Positions 26,171-35,629 are shown, numbered from the stretch's first letter. The stretch is DNA of 64,000 bases from Eubacteriales bacterium (GCA_030524175.1 JAUNHC010000005.1:62001-126000), one strand, 5' to 3'. Notes: generated by a model from the letters alone, not told the origin. Translations and numbers: made by a program.

Positions 26171-27790
26171 TCACTCCTCCCGGATGATCCGTATCAGTAC
26201 ATTAGAACAGCGAATAGTCTTTTTTTCTCCCGCTTCTGTACACACATCTTGAAAAATCACTGTACTTCCGTCTTCTATGCGGTATGTCTCAATTCTTTGT
26301 ATTTTAGAAATATCTTTGCTTTCATCCAGCAGCTCCAGTATCATTTCGTTGAGCTGAAACTCTCCGGGCTGATCCTGTATATATTCACTTCGTTCTTTTT
26401 GAAGCTGCCGGATATCAATCTCTTTATTTTTTATAAGCTCCACCATGATTTCCTTGAAAATTTCCGTATTAGGAACCAGCACTGCTTTTTCATCCGGGAA
26501 CTCATCGGCTCTTTTCCCCAGATCCTTCAGAGTTATCTCACCCTTTTCCCCGGCACAGGCAAGCACATACCCCAGACTCTGTCTGTACCGCACTAATTTT
26601 TCTCTGCGAAGACGTTCCTGCTCCTCCTGCCACTCTTCCTCATCGAAATCCAGAGTTTCCTCCATATCCTCCTCAGTGTTATTCTTCACCGGAGACTGGA
26701 ATTGGAATGCTTTATTAAGATTATAAGTCTTCTCCACATCCTGGTTAAATAAAGGACGCAGAAAATAATCAAGCCGTGAAATTGCTTCCGGATTTCCCAG
26801 AATCTTATCATACAGTTCAGTCCGTAAAGGAAATCTTTTAATAAGAGACATCTGAGACAGTTCTTCAAGCTCCCTGGTATACAAAGCTTTCAGATCAAAA
26901 TGACTGTTAAGGATTTTTTGGTGTTCATCAATGGTCCTGTTAAGATAAGATTCAATAATACGGAGATGTTCAAGCTTTTCCTCGTCCTTAGGGCTGAGGC
27001 GCTTCACATTGATATTTGTATCCTCCAGCTCTTTTGCCCTGTTCTTCACCATTTCCCGGTAGTTTTGGAACTTCTGCTTTGTGTCACTGATGGTGTCAAG
27101 ATTCTCCACAAGAATCTCCTCGTAATCTTTCACAGAATAATTAAGGGCATTTCTGCGGATTTTACCCATGGCCTCCTGAATTTTCTGCAGCTGGATCCGC
27201 AGAAGATTGAACACATTCTTGATCTCGTCCACAGCTTTATCATAACTCTGCTTCTCCAAATGCATCTGGAAAATCATTTCATGGATGGTAAGCTTCATGT
27301 TGTTCTCTATTTCCAAGGTGGACAAGAGCAGATTATAACCATCATCTGTAAGATAATAGGAGGTACGCTTAACCTCCATGTCCACATAAACAACTTTATT
27401 TGCCACATAACTGATATTCATGATCTGATATGCCTTCTGGCTGAAATCAAAACCATCGAAATACATGGCCTTACCTTCATTTGAAAGAATATTGTTGATA
27501 ATAAAATCTCCAAGCTGCCTGCATTCATCGTAGGTCATATTTTTCTCAAAATATTGGACATTGAGGTCATCTATGTACGCTCCGATGTCATCCATGGTAC
27601 AATTCTCCTCTTTTAAGGATTGCTCCATAACGTACAGCATCACAGCAAAAATCAGATTGATCTGCTCATCGGACTTCATGATCCCATACTGCTTCCAGGT
27701 GGTTTTTTGTATGCTGTTCTGGATCAGCATTGCATTCAGGCCAACATTTTTCATTCTTTTCGGGAAGTTTTTCAAGAATTCATACTGCAT
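26171..27790 (-). CDS. jetA: Wadjet JetA, kleisin-like subunit
   Basis: 539 residues. The N-terminal part (MQYEFLKNFPKRMKNVGLN, about 1-190) has a winged-helix-like character with LTDDGYNLLLSTLEIENN. The middle is a long helical stretch (190-330). An acidic linker rich in Glu and Asp (about 385-410) leads to a C-terminal domain ending SNVLIRIIREE. This order is typical of JetA family proteins, the kleisin that links the JetC heads and JetB. It starts 40 nt after jetD. No enzymatic motif is seen or expected. Confidence 0.88.
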   Translation of the reverse strand: MQYEFLKNFPKRMKNVGLNAMLIQNSIQKTTWKQYGIMKSDEQINLIFAVMLYVMEQSLKEENCTMDDIGAYIDDLNVQYFEKNMTYDECRQLGDFIINNILSNEGKAMYFDGFDFSQKAYQIMNISYVANKVVYVDMEVKRTSYYLTDDGYNLLLSTLEIENNMKLTIHEMIFQMHLEKQSYDKAVDEIKNVFNLLRIQLQKIQEAMGKIRRNALNYSVKDYEEILVENLDTISDTKQKFQNYREMVKNRAKELEDTNINVKRLSPKDEEKLEHLRIIESYLNRTIDEHQKILNSHFDLKALYTRELEELSQMSLIKRFPLRTELYDKILGNPEAISRLDYFLRPLFNQDVEKTYNLNKAFQFQSPVKNNTEEDMEETLDFDEEEWQEEQERLRREKLVRYRQSLGYVLACAGEKGEITLKDLGKRADEFPDEKAVLVPNTEIFKEIMVELIKNKEIDIRQLQKERSEYIQDQPGEFQLNEMILELLDESKDISKIQRIETYRIEDGSTVIFQDVCTEAGEKKTIRCSNVLIRIIREE

Positions 27791-27830
27791 CTTTATATTC
27801 CTTTTCTCTCCTGCCGGATAAGCGGCACAG

Positions 27831-28817
27831 TTAAAAATCTGTGATATTCAGAATCTCCTGAGGGATATATCTGTCCTGTTCCAGAATGTCTTTCATATAT
27901 TGTACTGTATCCCGGTCAAAATAAGAAAAGAACAATTCCCGGATATTTCGGTTCTGCTGTTCCTTGGTTTTTGGCAGATTCATTATAGTATAGGGTACCG
28001 CCTTGTCCAGCATAGCCTTGTATCCCGGCAGGAAGGGACGGATTTCCCATTCTGCGGAAAAAAGATCCGCAAGTTTTTCATAAATACCGATTCCCTCATA
28101 GTCCAAATCCCCGAAATAATATATCTGGTTTTCAGGTTCCTTCATATACGGTTCCACACACAGGGAAAAATCCTGAAAGGAACGGACAATACCTTTCCCT
28201 GCGCCATAGATCAGTGTACCGGTTCCGGTTCCCAGAATGGTGTCATTTCCCTCCAGAAGATGGCAGCGCATACTGTAGAAGGTATCCTTGTTTTCCAGGA
28301 TCAGCAGCTTCTGGGGAACCTCCCTTGTATGTGAATAATAGGCCAATGGCTCTGTGGTGCTATAGGTGTTAAGAAAGCACTCATCCAGCCCGCATCTTTT
28401 CAGAATGCGCCTGCCCTGCTCCCTTGTGAGAAACTTCTCTCTGCCCCAGATTTCAAAGCTCCGCTCATTCAGGGATTCCCGGCTGTCAAGCTTATGGCGG
28501 TTATGTCTTAAGTATTCGTTGAGCATCAGCACCCAATGCCTGTCCTGCTCATAAATATCCAAGTGCCTGAGATAGAAATCAACGGAAAGAACCGGCAGGA
28601 GACTGAATTTCAATTCCTGTTCCAGAAGGGTGTAATCCTTAGCCTCCTCCAGAACCCAGTATTCACGGTATAATGACGGAGACTTGCCGTTTGTTCCCGA
28701 TGCCTTCACAGGCTTGATCCTGCTGTCCTGGATCTGTCGGAGCACAAGCTCATATTGCTCTTGATAGCTTAAGTACTTATGTTGATTTAACAATTTTTCC
28801 AGTGAAATACGTTTCAA
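27831..28817 (-). CDS. jetD: Wadjet JetD, TOPRIM nuclease subunit
   Basis: 328 residues. The C-terminal half is a topoisomerase VI-like TOPRIM domain: catalytic Glu in KLLILENKDTFYSM and the metal-binding DxD in YYFGDLDYEGIGIYEKLA. The N-terminal half (about 1-150) has a winged-helix-like fold. JetD cuts plasmid DNA once the JetABC complex has recognised a small closed circle (established for Wadjet). The start is TTG 28817, supported by AGGAGG at 28831-28826 with 8-nt spacing. It is the first jet gene, 18 nt after the galactose-binding-like lipoprotein gene, with no room for a separate promoter. At 328 residues it is at the short end for the family. Confidence 0.92.
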   Translation of the reverse strand: MKRISLEKLLNQHKYLSYQEQYELVLRQIQDSRIKPVKASGTNGKSPSLYREYWVLEEAKDYTLLEQELKFSLLPVLSVDFYLRHLDIYEQDRHWVLMLNEYLRHNRHKLDSRESLNERSFEIWGREKFLTREQGRRILKRCGLDECFLNTYSTTEPLAYYSHTREVPQKLLILENKDTFYSMRCHLLEGNDTILGTGTGTLIYGAGKGIVRSFQDFSLCVEPYMKEPENQIYYFGDLDYEGIGIYEKLADLFSAEWEIRPFLPGYKAMLDKAVPYTIMNLPKTKEQQNRNIRELFFSYFDRDTVQYMKDILEQDRYIPQEILNITDF

Positions 28818-28835
28818 TACAGGAACCTCCTAATT

Positions 28836-29933
28836 TCACATCAGCTCCATCCGTATCTCTGCCAGATTGTCCCTGGTAATGATTTTATATGGAAGCCGGA
28901 TGTATTTGCCGTCCAGAAGTTCAAACTCTTTGGGAAGTTTAGTCCCATTGGCTATGGAGTATGCCAGTTCCAGCATACCTTCCGCCTGTCCCTTTGCATC
29001 GTTGAGTACGGTCCCCAGAAGCTCACCGTTCTCCACCGCATCCAGTCCCACTGAGGTACCGTCAACGCCCAGCACTGCAGGCCATTTATCAGAACCGGAG
29101 TCAATGCCGGATGCTTTCAGTGCATCCACGGCCCCCAATGCCATATCATCATTGTTTGCCAGAACCACTTCAATATCATTGCCGAATTGTTCTATGAACT
29201 GCTTCATCTTATTGGCAGCCTGGTCGCGGTTCCAGTTTGCGATCTCATCTGTGAGCTTCTTCACCATATAGCCTCTGTCTGTGATCTCATTGATAACGGA
29301 CATGCTGCGGACCATGGAATCATTATGCCCGGCTTCGCCCTCCAGCATGACATACTGCAGGATACCATCGCCGTTTTTATCTATCTTCGAGAAATTCTTT
29401 TTACATTCTTCCACAAGGATCTGCCCCTGCATCTTTCCGGATTCAAAGGCATCGGCACCTACATAGTACAGCTTGTCCCAGCGCTCCAGGTCCTCTTTCA
29501 CCAGCTCACGGTTAAAAAAAATAACCGGCACATCACTGCTTTTGGCTTTGTCAATGATGGTGGATGCATCTGTGCGGTCCACAAGATTGATGCAGGCAAT
29601 ATCAAAGCCGTCCTCTATAAAGTCATCCATCTGGTCATTCTGTACCATCTGGCTGTTATTGGCATTCTGTAACTCCAAAGTAATGGTTATGCCTAATTCT
29701 TTTTCCTTCTGCTTGGCATAAGACTGCAGGTAGGAAACAAGCTCTGACACAAATGTGTCGTACTGATCATACATGCTGATCCCTATTTTCAGCGACTTGT
29801 TTTTTTCATCATGACTGCCGCCTGTCCCGCAGCCTGTAAGCAGCAGGGCTGCTGCAGTCCCAAGGGCTGCAATTTTTATTCCGGCATTTTTTCTTCGCAC
29901 CATTCCGTAATGTCCCCTACAAAACCTCTTCAT
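28836..29933 (-). CDS. Galactose/glucose-binding-protein-like lipoprotein
   Basis: 365 residues. The signal peptide ends in a good lipobox, LLTGCGTGG, so it is membrane-anchored. The rest is an MglB-like periplasmic-binding fold: LKIGISMYDQYDTF, VPVIFFNRE, DKLYYVGADAFESG, a calcium-loop-like DKNGDGILQ, NNDDMALGAVDAL and GVDGTSVG. It resembles the MglB encoded at 46684-47763, so galactose or glucose is the likely ligand. With the preceding genes it forms a sensor operon; it may present sugar to the sensor rather than to a permease. The start ATG 29933 has GGAGAG upstream. Confidence 0.88.
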   Translation of the reverse strand: MKRFCRGHYGMVRRKNAGIKIAALGTAAALLLTGCGTGGSHDEKNKSLKIGISMYDQYDTFVSELVSYLQSYAKQKEKELGITITLELQNANNSQMVQNDQMDDFIEDGFDIACINLVDRTDASTIIDKAKSSDVPVIFFNRELVKEDLERWDKLYYVGADAFESGKMQGQILVEECKKNFSKIDKNGDGILQYVMLEGEAGHNDSMVRSMSVINEITDRGYMVKKLTDEIANWNRDQAANKMKQFIEQFGNDIEVVLANNDDMALGAVDALKASGIDSGSDKWPAVLGVDGTSVGLDAVENGELLGTVLNDAKGQAEGMLELAYSIANGTKLPKEFELLDGKYIRLPYKIITRDNLAEIRMELM

Positions 29934-29947
29934 ATTTCTCTCCTGCC

Positions 29948-30946
29948 TTAAATGCTGGGGAATAGCAAACGCTCATTCTCCGATTCATACAGCGTCTCTC
30001 TTGTAACAAGCTTGTATTTAATAGCAAACTGCTCATCGATCCAGCCCTTCTTGTCCTTATGCACCAACGCCTGGATTCCCAGATACCCCATGTTAAACTC
30101 ATTCTGATATACAAGTGCCCACAGCTTCTCATTATCCAGGTCATTTACTGTCTGGGCGGTATTGCCGATTCCATAGACTCTGATCCCAACCCCATGAGGC
30201 TCAAATAAAGAGCGTTTGCTCTCCCAGGCTGCCGCTGCCTCTTCTGTAGCGTATTTATCCAGCGCAGCCATATACCGTCCGCTGTTGTTAAACGAGGTTC
30301 CTATGAGGAGCCGCAGACTGAAGTCCCCCTTCTGGCGGAAAATATTCTGAATCCTGATATTCTCCCCGGATTCCTCCAGGGCATCCACAAGCCCCTCATA
30401 TCTCTGCTGTACACTGTCACGTTCCATATACTCCGTGACAACCGTAACCAGTCTGTACTTCTCATTAAGGTTATCCTGCTTTATATCTTCTGCAATCTTA
30501 TTTCCCAGCGCCTGGCCCATCTTATAGTTATCAGCGGTAATGTTTACGTAGTTGTCTCCTGCACCTGTCTCCACTGCAATAAGCGGTACCTGAATATGCT
30601 TCTCCCCAAGCAGCGTCTCCACCTCAGCACTGTCCACAGCAGCGAAGAGGATCCCTGAACTTCCTGCATTGACTTCACGTTCTATAAGGCTTACCTGGTC
30701 TTCAGCCGTATCATTCTCACCCATTGTGAAATAATTTACCTTGACCTTAAAGTCTTCCTCTGCCTGTCTGATCCCCTCATAAAGAGTCGCCCATTCATTG
30801 TCTTTGTGCTGGTAAAGGACTACGGAATAGAAATCTGTAACCTTGTCCGGTGCCTCCCGCACAACGCCGTAATAATAAGAAATACCCAGCATCACCAGGA
30901 CAGCAAAGATGACGATCCATATTTTCCAGCGTATTTGCTTTAACAT
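29948..30946 (-). CDS. Membrane-anchored sugar-binding sensor protein (XylFII-like role)
   Basis: 332 residues: one N-terminal TM helix (about 8-27, WIVIFAVLVMLGISYYYG) without cleavage site or lipobox, then a periplasmic-binding-protein fold of the LacI/RbsB class with VNYFTMGENDTAEDQ, SSGILFAAVDSAEV, VPLIAVETGAGDNYVNI and AGDNYV-type features. In Clostridium beijerinckii a comparable protein, XylFII, associates with a LytS kinase to sense xylose; I infer an analogous sensor role. Its start codon shares one base with the kinase stop (TAATG), showing tight coupling. The ligand is unknown but galactose-like is plausible from the next gene. Confidence 0.82.
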   Translation of the reverse strand: MLKQIRWKIWIVIFAVLVMLGISYYYGVVREAPDKVTDFYSVVLYQHKDNEWATLYEGIRQAEEDFKVKVNYFTMGENDTAEDQVSLIEREVNAGSSGILFAAVDSAEVETLLGEKHIQVPLIAVETGAGDNYVNITADNYKMGQALGNKIAEDIKQDNLNEKYRLVTVVTEYMERDSVQQRYEGLVDALEESGENIRIQNIFRQKGDFSLRLLIGTSFNNSGRYMAALDKYATEEAAAAWESKRSLFEPHGVGIRVYGIGNTAQTVNDLDNEKLWALVYQNEFNMGYLGIQALVHKDKKGWIDEQFAIKYKLVTRETLYESENERLLFPSI

Positions 30947-32745
30947 TATGCCCCCTCCTTATGCTCCTGCGCCACCTCTTCTGTCATAGGGAGATGGATA
31001 CGCACCATAGTTCCCTCATCGGGCTCACTGATGATTTCCAGACCATATTCCTTACCGAAGTAGAGCTGGATCCTCTGGTGGACATTCCGAAGGCCGATCC
31101 CGGAACCTTTGCTGCGCACTCTGGTGTCATCGGTAAGAAGACTCTCCACCTGTTCTTCCGGCATACCAAGACCGTTATCCTCCACTTCAATAAACAAGTC
31201 CCGGTCTTTGGTATATGCACGGATATGGATCTCCCCCTCACCGTCCATATATTCCATCCCATAATAGATGGCATTTTCCACTAATGGCTGGATGATCAAT
31301 TTGATCGTCTTATATTTTTCAATGCCTTCCTCTATCTCGAAATAAGAAGTGAATTTATTTTTATACCTGAATTTCTGTATTTCCAGATAATTCTTTGCAT
31401 GGTGTAGTTCCTCACCTACAGTGATAATATTTTTCCCCTTGGATAGACTGATCCTGAACAGGCTGCCAAGGGCCTGAACCATAGAAATAGCATCCTCATA
31501 CTTCTCTGATTCTACCATCCACATAATAGAATCCAGTGTGTTATACAGGAAATGGGGATTGATCTGGGACTGCAGGGCATCCAGTTCACTTTTCCGCTTC
31601 TGCTCCTGCTCGCGTACAATATCATCTGTAAGCTCACGAAGCTGTTCTACCATGGAACGTACAGTCTCACCCAAATGCTGTATCTCAGGAGAGCCTCCAA
31701 TATAAATCTGAGGCTCTTTATCTACCCCGATTCCCTGAAGGGAATCCTCCAGCCTCTTCAGGGGCTTTACGATCCTCACCGCCACGAACTGGTTGGCAAA
31801 AATCATAAGGAGAATGGACAGAAAGATAATGATCACAGCCATCATCCTTGTACGGTTAAAGTTCTGGAAAAAATTATCCATAGGTGTCACGCTGACGATT
31901 TTCCAGCCCGTATACCCTACAGCTTTCACCACAACCATCCTGTCCTCGCCTTCAAACTCCTCTTTATAAGCACCGTCGTCATATTTACTTGCCGCCAGGT
32001 TATTCTCCTGAAGCATGTTTGAGAAAATAAGATTCTGCTTCGGATGATAAATGATTTTTCCGTCGCTGTTAATGAGATAAACGTACCCCATCTCCTGGTT
32101 GTTAACCTTGGTAAAAAGCTGCCGGATACCGCTGAAATCCATATCTACAAGCAGTATTCCGCCGGACATTTTTCCGCTGCTGGTAAGCTCGACTCCGCGG
32201 CTGAGGGAAATCACCCAGTAATAACGGTTATTGCTGCTTTCAAATATATTCTGGACATGAAGATCAGAAAAATGGAGATTCTCCATCTTGTCCACCGCAC
32301 TGGAAAACCAGCTCTGGGCCGTAATATCCGTATCATCCTTAAGATAACCCACCGGTGCGGACCCGATAAGCTCTCCCTCCTCAGTAAAACAGGCAAGGCT
32401 TACAAGACTGTCCTTATATACCTCATACAGAAGGTTCAATTCCTGGCTCATACTGCTCTCATCCAGGTCTATATTTTTGATGACATTATAATACATGGCA
32501 TCAGAAATCCGCATCATATTGCGCAGGTAAGTATTCAGATTGATCTCCACCTGGTTTAAAAGCTGCTTGCTGTCATTGATAATGATCTCCTCAGAGGCCT
32601 TCCCGTAGCTCTGGAAGAGGAACACCCCGATAAATCCCATTCCCACGATGGCCACCAGGGTAAATGACACTGAGATCATAAACTGCATTCCCCGGTTGCT
32701 CACAGCGGATAATAGCTGCTGCCATTTCTTCTTCAAATATTTCAT
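30946..32745 (-). CDS. Sensor histidine kinase, YesM type with Cache-like domain
   Basis: 599 residues. TM1 at about 22-44, a double-Cache-like extracellular domain (about 50-295, with SWFSSAVDK and GYVYLINSDGKIIYHP), TM2 at about 300-320, HAMP, then the His_kinase motif QSQINPHFLYNTLDS and an HATPase domain with QPLVENAIYYGM, EDNGLGMPEE and GSGIGLRNVHQR. It phosphorylates the response regulator just upstream in the operon. The start is ATG 32745 with AGGAAG 5 nt upstream; GTG at 32751 is the alternative. It overlaps the sensor protein gene by one base. Confidence 0.95.
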   Translation of the reverse strand: MKYLKKKWQQLLSAVSNRGMQFMISVSFTLVAIVGMGFIGVFLFQSYGKASEEIIINDSKQLLNQVEINLNTYLRNMMRISDAMYYNVIKNIDLDESSMSQELNLLYEVYKDSLVSLACFTEEGELIGSAPVGYLKDDTDITAQSWFSSAVDKMENLHFSDLHVQNIFESSNNRYYWVISLSRGVELTSSGKMSGGILLVDMDFSGIRQLFTKVNNQEMGYVYLINSDGKIIYHPKQNLIFSNMLQENNLAASKYDDGAYKEEFEGEDRMVVVKAVGYTGWKIVSVTPMDNFFQNFNRTRMMAVIIIFLSILLMIFANQFVAVRIVKPLKRLEDSLQGIGVDKEPQIYIGGSPEIQHLGETVRSMVEQLRELTDDIVREQEQKRKSELDALQSQINPHFLYNTLDSIMWMVESEKYEDAISMVQALGSLFRISLSKGKNIITVGEELHHAKNYLEIQKFRYKNKFTSYFEIEEGIEKYKTIKLIIQPLVENAIYYGMEYMDGEGEIHIRAYTKDRDLFIEVEDNGLGMPEEQVESLLTDDTRVRSKGSGIGLRNVHQRIQLYFGKEYGLEIISEPDEGTMVRIHLPMTEEVAQEHKEGA

Positions 32746-32754
32746 AAACACTTC

Positions 32755-34380
32755 CTAGCTTTCTCTCGCTCTCTCCTGTGCCTGAAGGTTAGCCCTGTAT
32801 TTAGACGGGGATATCCCATACTGCTTCTTAAAAACATAGCTGAAATAATTGGGCTCTGTATATCCCACTGCCTCTGCAATAATATACGTCTTATCTTCTG
32901 TGGTGCGAAGGAGCTCCACCGCATGTTCCAGACGGATTTTCGTCAGATATGCCACGAAGCTTAATCCCACCTCTTTCTTAAAGATAGTGGAAAAGTATGC
33001 CGCACTTACATTCAAATGGCGGCACAATGTATCCGCTGACAGATCATTCTCCTTATAATGGTCTTCTATAAAAGTTTTTGCCTGTTCTGTCAGCTTCATA
33101 GTAGAATCCGTACGCTCATGGCGCAAGGTATGACGCAGATTCGTACACACATCCTGAAGCCAGTGTTCCAGTTCATCCACTGAAATATACTTGTAAAGCT
33201 CCTGCCAGGGAATGTCACTGTCCCCAAAAATCTGCTTCGTCCTAAGCTTATAGGAACGGCCGATCTTCATCAGCTCAGTGAGAAGCTCCATACACAGAAG
33301 CTGATACTGGTTAGGCGTAATAGACAGATTCCTGATACTCTCCATAAACTGTTTGATCGCCGCATTCGTCTCATCCCTGTCACCCAGCTTAACCGCACGC
33401 ATCAGATTCTGAAAATCATATTCCATAAGGGAAACAGATTCCTGTGGACTTGGCTCGATGTCATGGATATAAAGCACTTGGCTTCCGCTCATGATAGTGC
33501 GGTATTCCATGGCATTTCTGGCTTCCTGGTAAGAGGTGGTGAGATGGTCCATCTTGTCACATATCTGTCCAACAGCAGCAGTGACCTGCGCCTTCAGCAC
33601 ACGTGTCCCCATCTTACACACCTGGTCAAGATGATATAGGACTTTATCCATATCATTCCTGTCCTCCAGCATGAACAGAAGTATCACCTCATCAAGATAA
33701 ACTGTACTGTAAAATCCAATACGCTCCTTCAGATAATCCTGTGCCATCTCCTTCAGCGATAAAGTAAGAAGCTGCTGAGTATTGCCGTTAGCCTCTTTAG
33801 CGTTTATATCTGCATAAAGCAGAGCCACTACATAATAAGGAGATTCCAGATGCATCTCATAGGTATCCAGCATATTCTTAGCCCTGTCACCTGTAACCTT
33901 CCCCTCCAGCATACCCATGACAAGCTGCTCCTGCATAGCCGGAAGACTCTTCTTGTAATATTCTGAAAGCTTGCTCAAATTCCGGTGCTCACTGAATTCC
34001 TGGTCCAGCTTCTCCTTAATCTTACGGAAAACATTTTCCATATCCTTTGCACTGATAGGCTTAAGAAGATATTCCTCCGCCTCCAGATGCACCGCCTCCC
34101 TGGCAAATTCAAAATCATCAAAACCAGAATAAATAACCACCTTCATATTCCTGTAATTCTGCTTCAGCTTCCGGCAAAGAGTCAGCCCGTCCATATAAGG
34201 CATCTTAATATCAGTCATCACCACATCTATGTGGAGCTGCTCCGCCATCTCAAGAGCCTCCTGCCCATTCTCCGCCGTCCCCGCCAAACAAAACCCCATA
34301 GCTTCCCAATCAATTTTCCGTTTCATTGCCAGCAGCACATCCGCCTCATCATCCACCAATAATATATTATACAGCTCCAT
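32755..34380 (-). CDS. Response regulator with AraC-type DNA-binding domain, YesN type
   Basis: 541 residues. Receiver domain 1-120: DDEADVLLAM, phospho-acceptor in VVMTDIKMPYMDGL, Lys in YLLKPIS. A central region of about 290 residues follows. The C-terminal AraC domain has SADTLCRHLNVSAAYFSTIF and IIAEAVGYTEPNYFSYVFKK. It is the first gene of the sensor operon that runs on into jetDABC. Likely targets are sugar-import genes such as mglBAC, and it may also control its own operon, which would put Wadjet under the same control (inference). Confidence 0.95.
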   Translation of the reverse strand: MELYNILLVDDEADVLLAMKRKIDWEAMGFCLAGTAENGQEALEMAEQLHIDVVMTDIKMPYMDGLTLCRKLKQNYRNMKVVIYSGFDDFEFAREAVHLEAEEYLLKPISAKDMENVFRKIKEKLDQEFSEHRNLSKLSEYYKKSLPAMQEQLVMGMLEGKVTGDRAKNMLDTYEMHLESPYYVVALLYADINAKEANGNTQQLLTLSLKEMAQDYLKERIGFYSTVYLDEVILLFMLEDRNDMDKVLYHLDQVCKMGTRVLKAQVTAAVGQICDKMDHLTTSYQEARNAMEYRTIMSGSQVLYIHDIEPSPQESVSLMEYDFQNLMRAVKLGDRDETNAAIKQFMESIRNLSITPNQYQLLCMELLTELMKIGRSYKLRTKQIFGDSDIPWQELYKYISVDELEHWLQDVCTNLRHTLRHERTDSTMKLTEQAKTFIEDHYKENDLSADTLCRHLNVSAAYFSTIFKKEVGLSFVAYLTKIRLEHAVELLRTTEDKTYIIAEAVGYTEPNYFSYVFKKQYGISPSKYRANLQAQERARES

Positions 34381-34719
34381 TACGTCTTCCTTCCTATCAT
34401 CCCTATTCTAAATCCCGCACACCCCCTGCCCCAGCAGCGCCGATATACTTTATTGTACCAAATCATCGCCCCAGTGACTACCCCCGGCATTAAGAACTTA
34501 CAAAATAAATACAAAAAAAGCAGCTCCCGCTGCTTCTTTTATCCTCATCCCCTCCCGTCGGACCACCCGTGCGCCCAACGGGCCGCACCCAAAAGAAGCA
34601 GCCCCCGCTGCTTCTTTTATCCTCATCCCCTCCCGTCGGACCACCCAGCGTGCCCAACAGGGGGAGTTTGAGGGGGACATGCGGGCTTCGCAACTCCGAG
34701 CTTGTCCCCCTCAAGGTCT
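34381..34719. other. Intergenic region with terminators and repeat R1
   Basis: 339 bp between the aldolase stop and the response regulator start. It holds the R1 repeat with two terminators (34517-34723). The rest, 34381-34510, should contain the promoter of the sensor operon; minus-strand TACAAT near 34458 is a possible -10 box but no convincing -35 box was found. Confidence 0.55.
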
Positions 34720-34723
34720 TCAA
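34517..34723 (-). repeat. Terminator-rich repeat R1 (left copy)
   Basis: Read on the minus strand it begins with a stem TTGAGGGGGACA/TGTCCCCCTCAA just after the aldolase stop, then two rho-independent terminators: AAAAGAAGCAGC/GCTGCTTCTTTT at 34591-34618 (12-bp perfect stem) and AGCAGC/GCTGCT at 34517-34540. The 90 bp at 34634-34723 match 43989-44078 with only two mismatches, in the same orientation. The aldolase stop codon lies inside the repeat. Confidence 0.85.
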
Positions 34724-35565
34724 AACCTACACAACTCCATCTTCTTCCTCAAATACTCCATCAATTTTCCCTGTACAAACTTAGGCATATCAAACACATT
34801 CCCTTTATCCTTATATGTCTCACAGTATTCTTTAATACTGTCATAATTCAACTGGAAGAACTCAGTTCCCACATTAAATTTATTGATACCCTTTGTAAAT
34901 GCAATTTCCAGCTGATCATTGGGAATCCCGCTTCCTCCGTGGAGCACAAGGGGTACGTCCGTAGCCTCATTGATCTCAGACAATCTTTCCAGATCTAATT
35001 TAGGAGTTTCCAGGTATACACCGTGGGCACTGCCTATTGCCACTGCAACAGAGTCCACTTGTGTCTCTTCACAGAATGCTGCTGCCACTTCCGGCTTCGT
35101 ATACATATCCAGCTTGTCCTGGTCAGAATCCTTGGCAAATCCTACCCGGCCCAGCTCTGCTTCAACATCCACGTCAAAGGCATGTGCAATCTCCACTACC
35201 CTCTTGGTCAGCTTGATGTTTTCTTCCACAGAAAGCATAGAACCATCGATCATTACAGAACTGAATCCGGCCTTAATAGCTTTCATAATATAGTTGATGT
35301 CACTGCTGTGGTCCAGATGAAGACCGATGGGAACCTTTACATTGGCCGCAAGGCTTTTCACCGCAGCCGCGAAAGCTGCTGGGTCTGCTGCGTTATTCAG
35401 ATGATGATGCTCAGGATAAAGCATTATGATCACAGGTTTCTGCAGTTCCTCCGCCACTGTAATGACAGAATAGATCATATTGTAGTCTGTACAGTTAAAT
35501 GCAATTACTGATGTATTGGCCTCATCTGCCATTCTTAAAATATCTTTTACCTTAGTTAATGCCAT
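34720..35565 (-). CDS. Class II ketose-bisphosphate aldolase
   Basis: 281 residues, zinc-dependent aldolase of the FbaA/GatY/KbaY family, which cleaves a ketose 1,6-bisphosphate (or similar) to dihydroxyacetone phosphate and an aldehyde. Seen: zinc and catalytic residues in GLHLDHSSD, MIDGSMLSVEEN, VEAELGRVG, AIGSAHGVY, PLVLHGGSGIP and FNVGTEFF. The spacing resembles tagatose-bisphosphate aldolases. It is the last gene of an eight-gene operon after two DhaK/DhaL pairs, which suggests that it cleaves the phosphorylated product of those kinases. The true substrate cannot be read from sequence. Confidence 0.9.
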   Translation of the reverse strand: MALTKVKDILRMADEANTSVIAFNCTDYNMIYSVITVAEELQKPVIIMLYPEHHHLNNAADPAAFAAAVKSLAANVKVPIGLHLDHSSDINYIMKAIKAGFSSVMIDGSMLSVEENIKLTKRVVEIAHAFDVDVEAELGRVGFAKDSDQDKLDMYTKPEVAAAFCEETQVDSVAVAIGSAHGVYLETPKLDLERLSEINEATDVPLVLHGGSGIPNDQLEIAFTKGINKFNVGTEFFQLNYDSIKEYCETYKDKGNVFDMPKFVQGKLMEYLRKKMELCRF

Positions 35566-35629
35566 GATATGTATCCTCTCTTTATCTTTATTTTAATGTT
35601 GGTCTCAAAATATATTTAAATCCTTGTGC

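Noticed and set aside
34490-34723. Frames of 60-77 residues within the R1 repeat (and 43932-44150 in R2)
   Set aside because: They read through terminator hairpins and the direct repeat; no ribosome site and low-complexity content.
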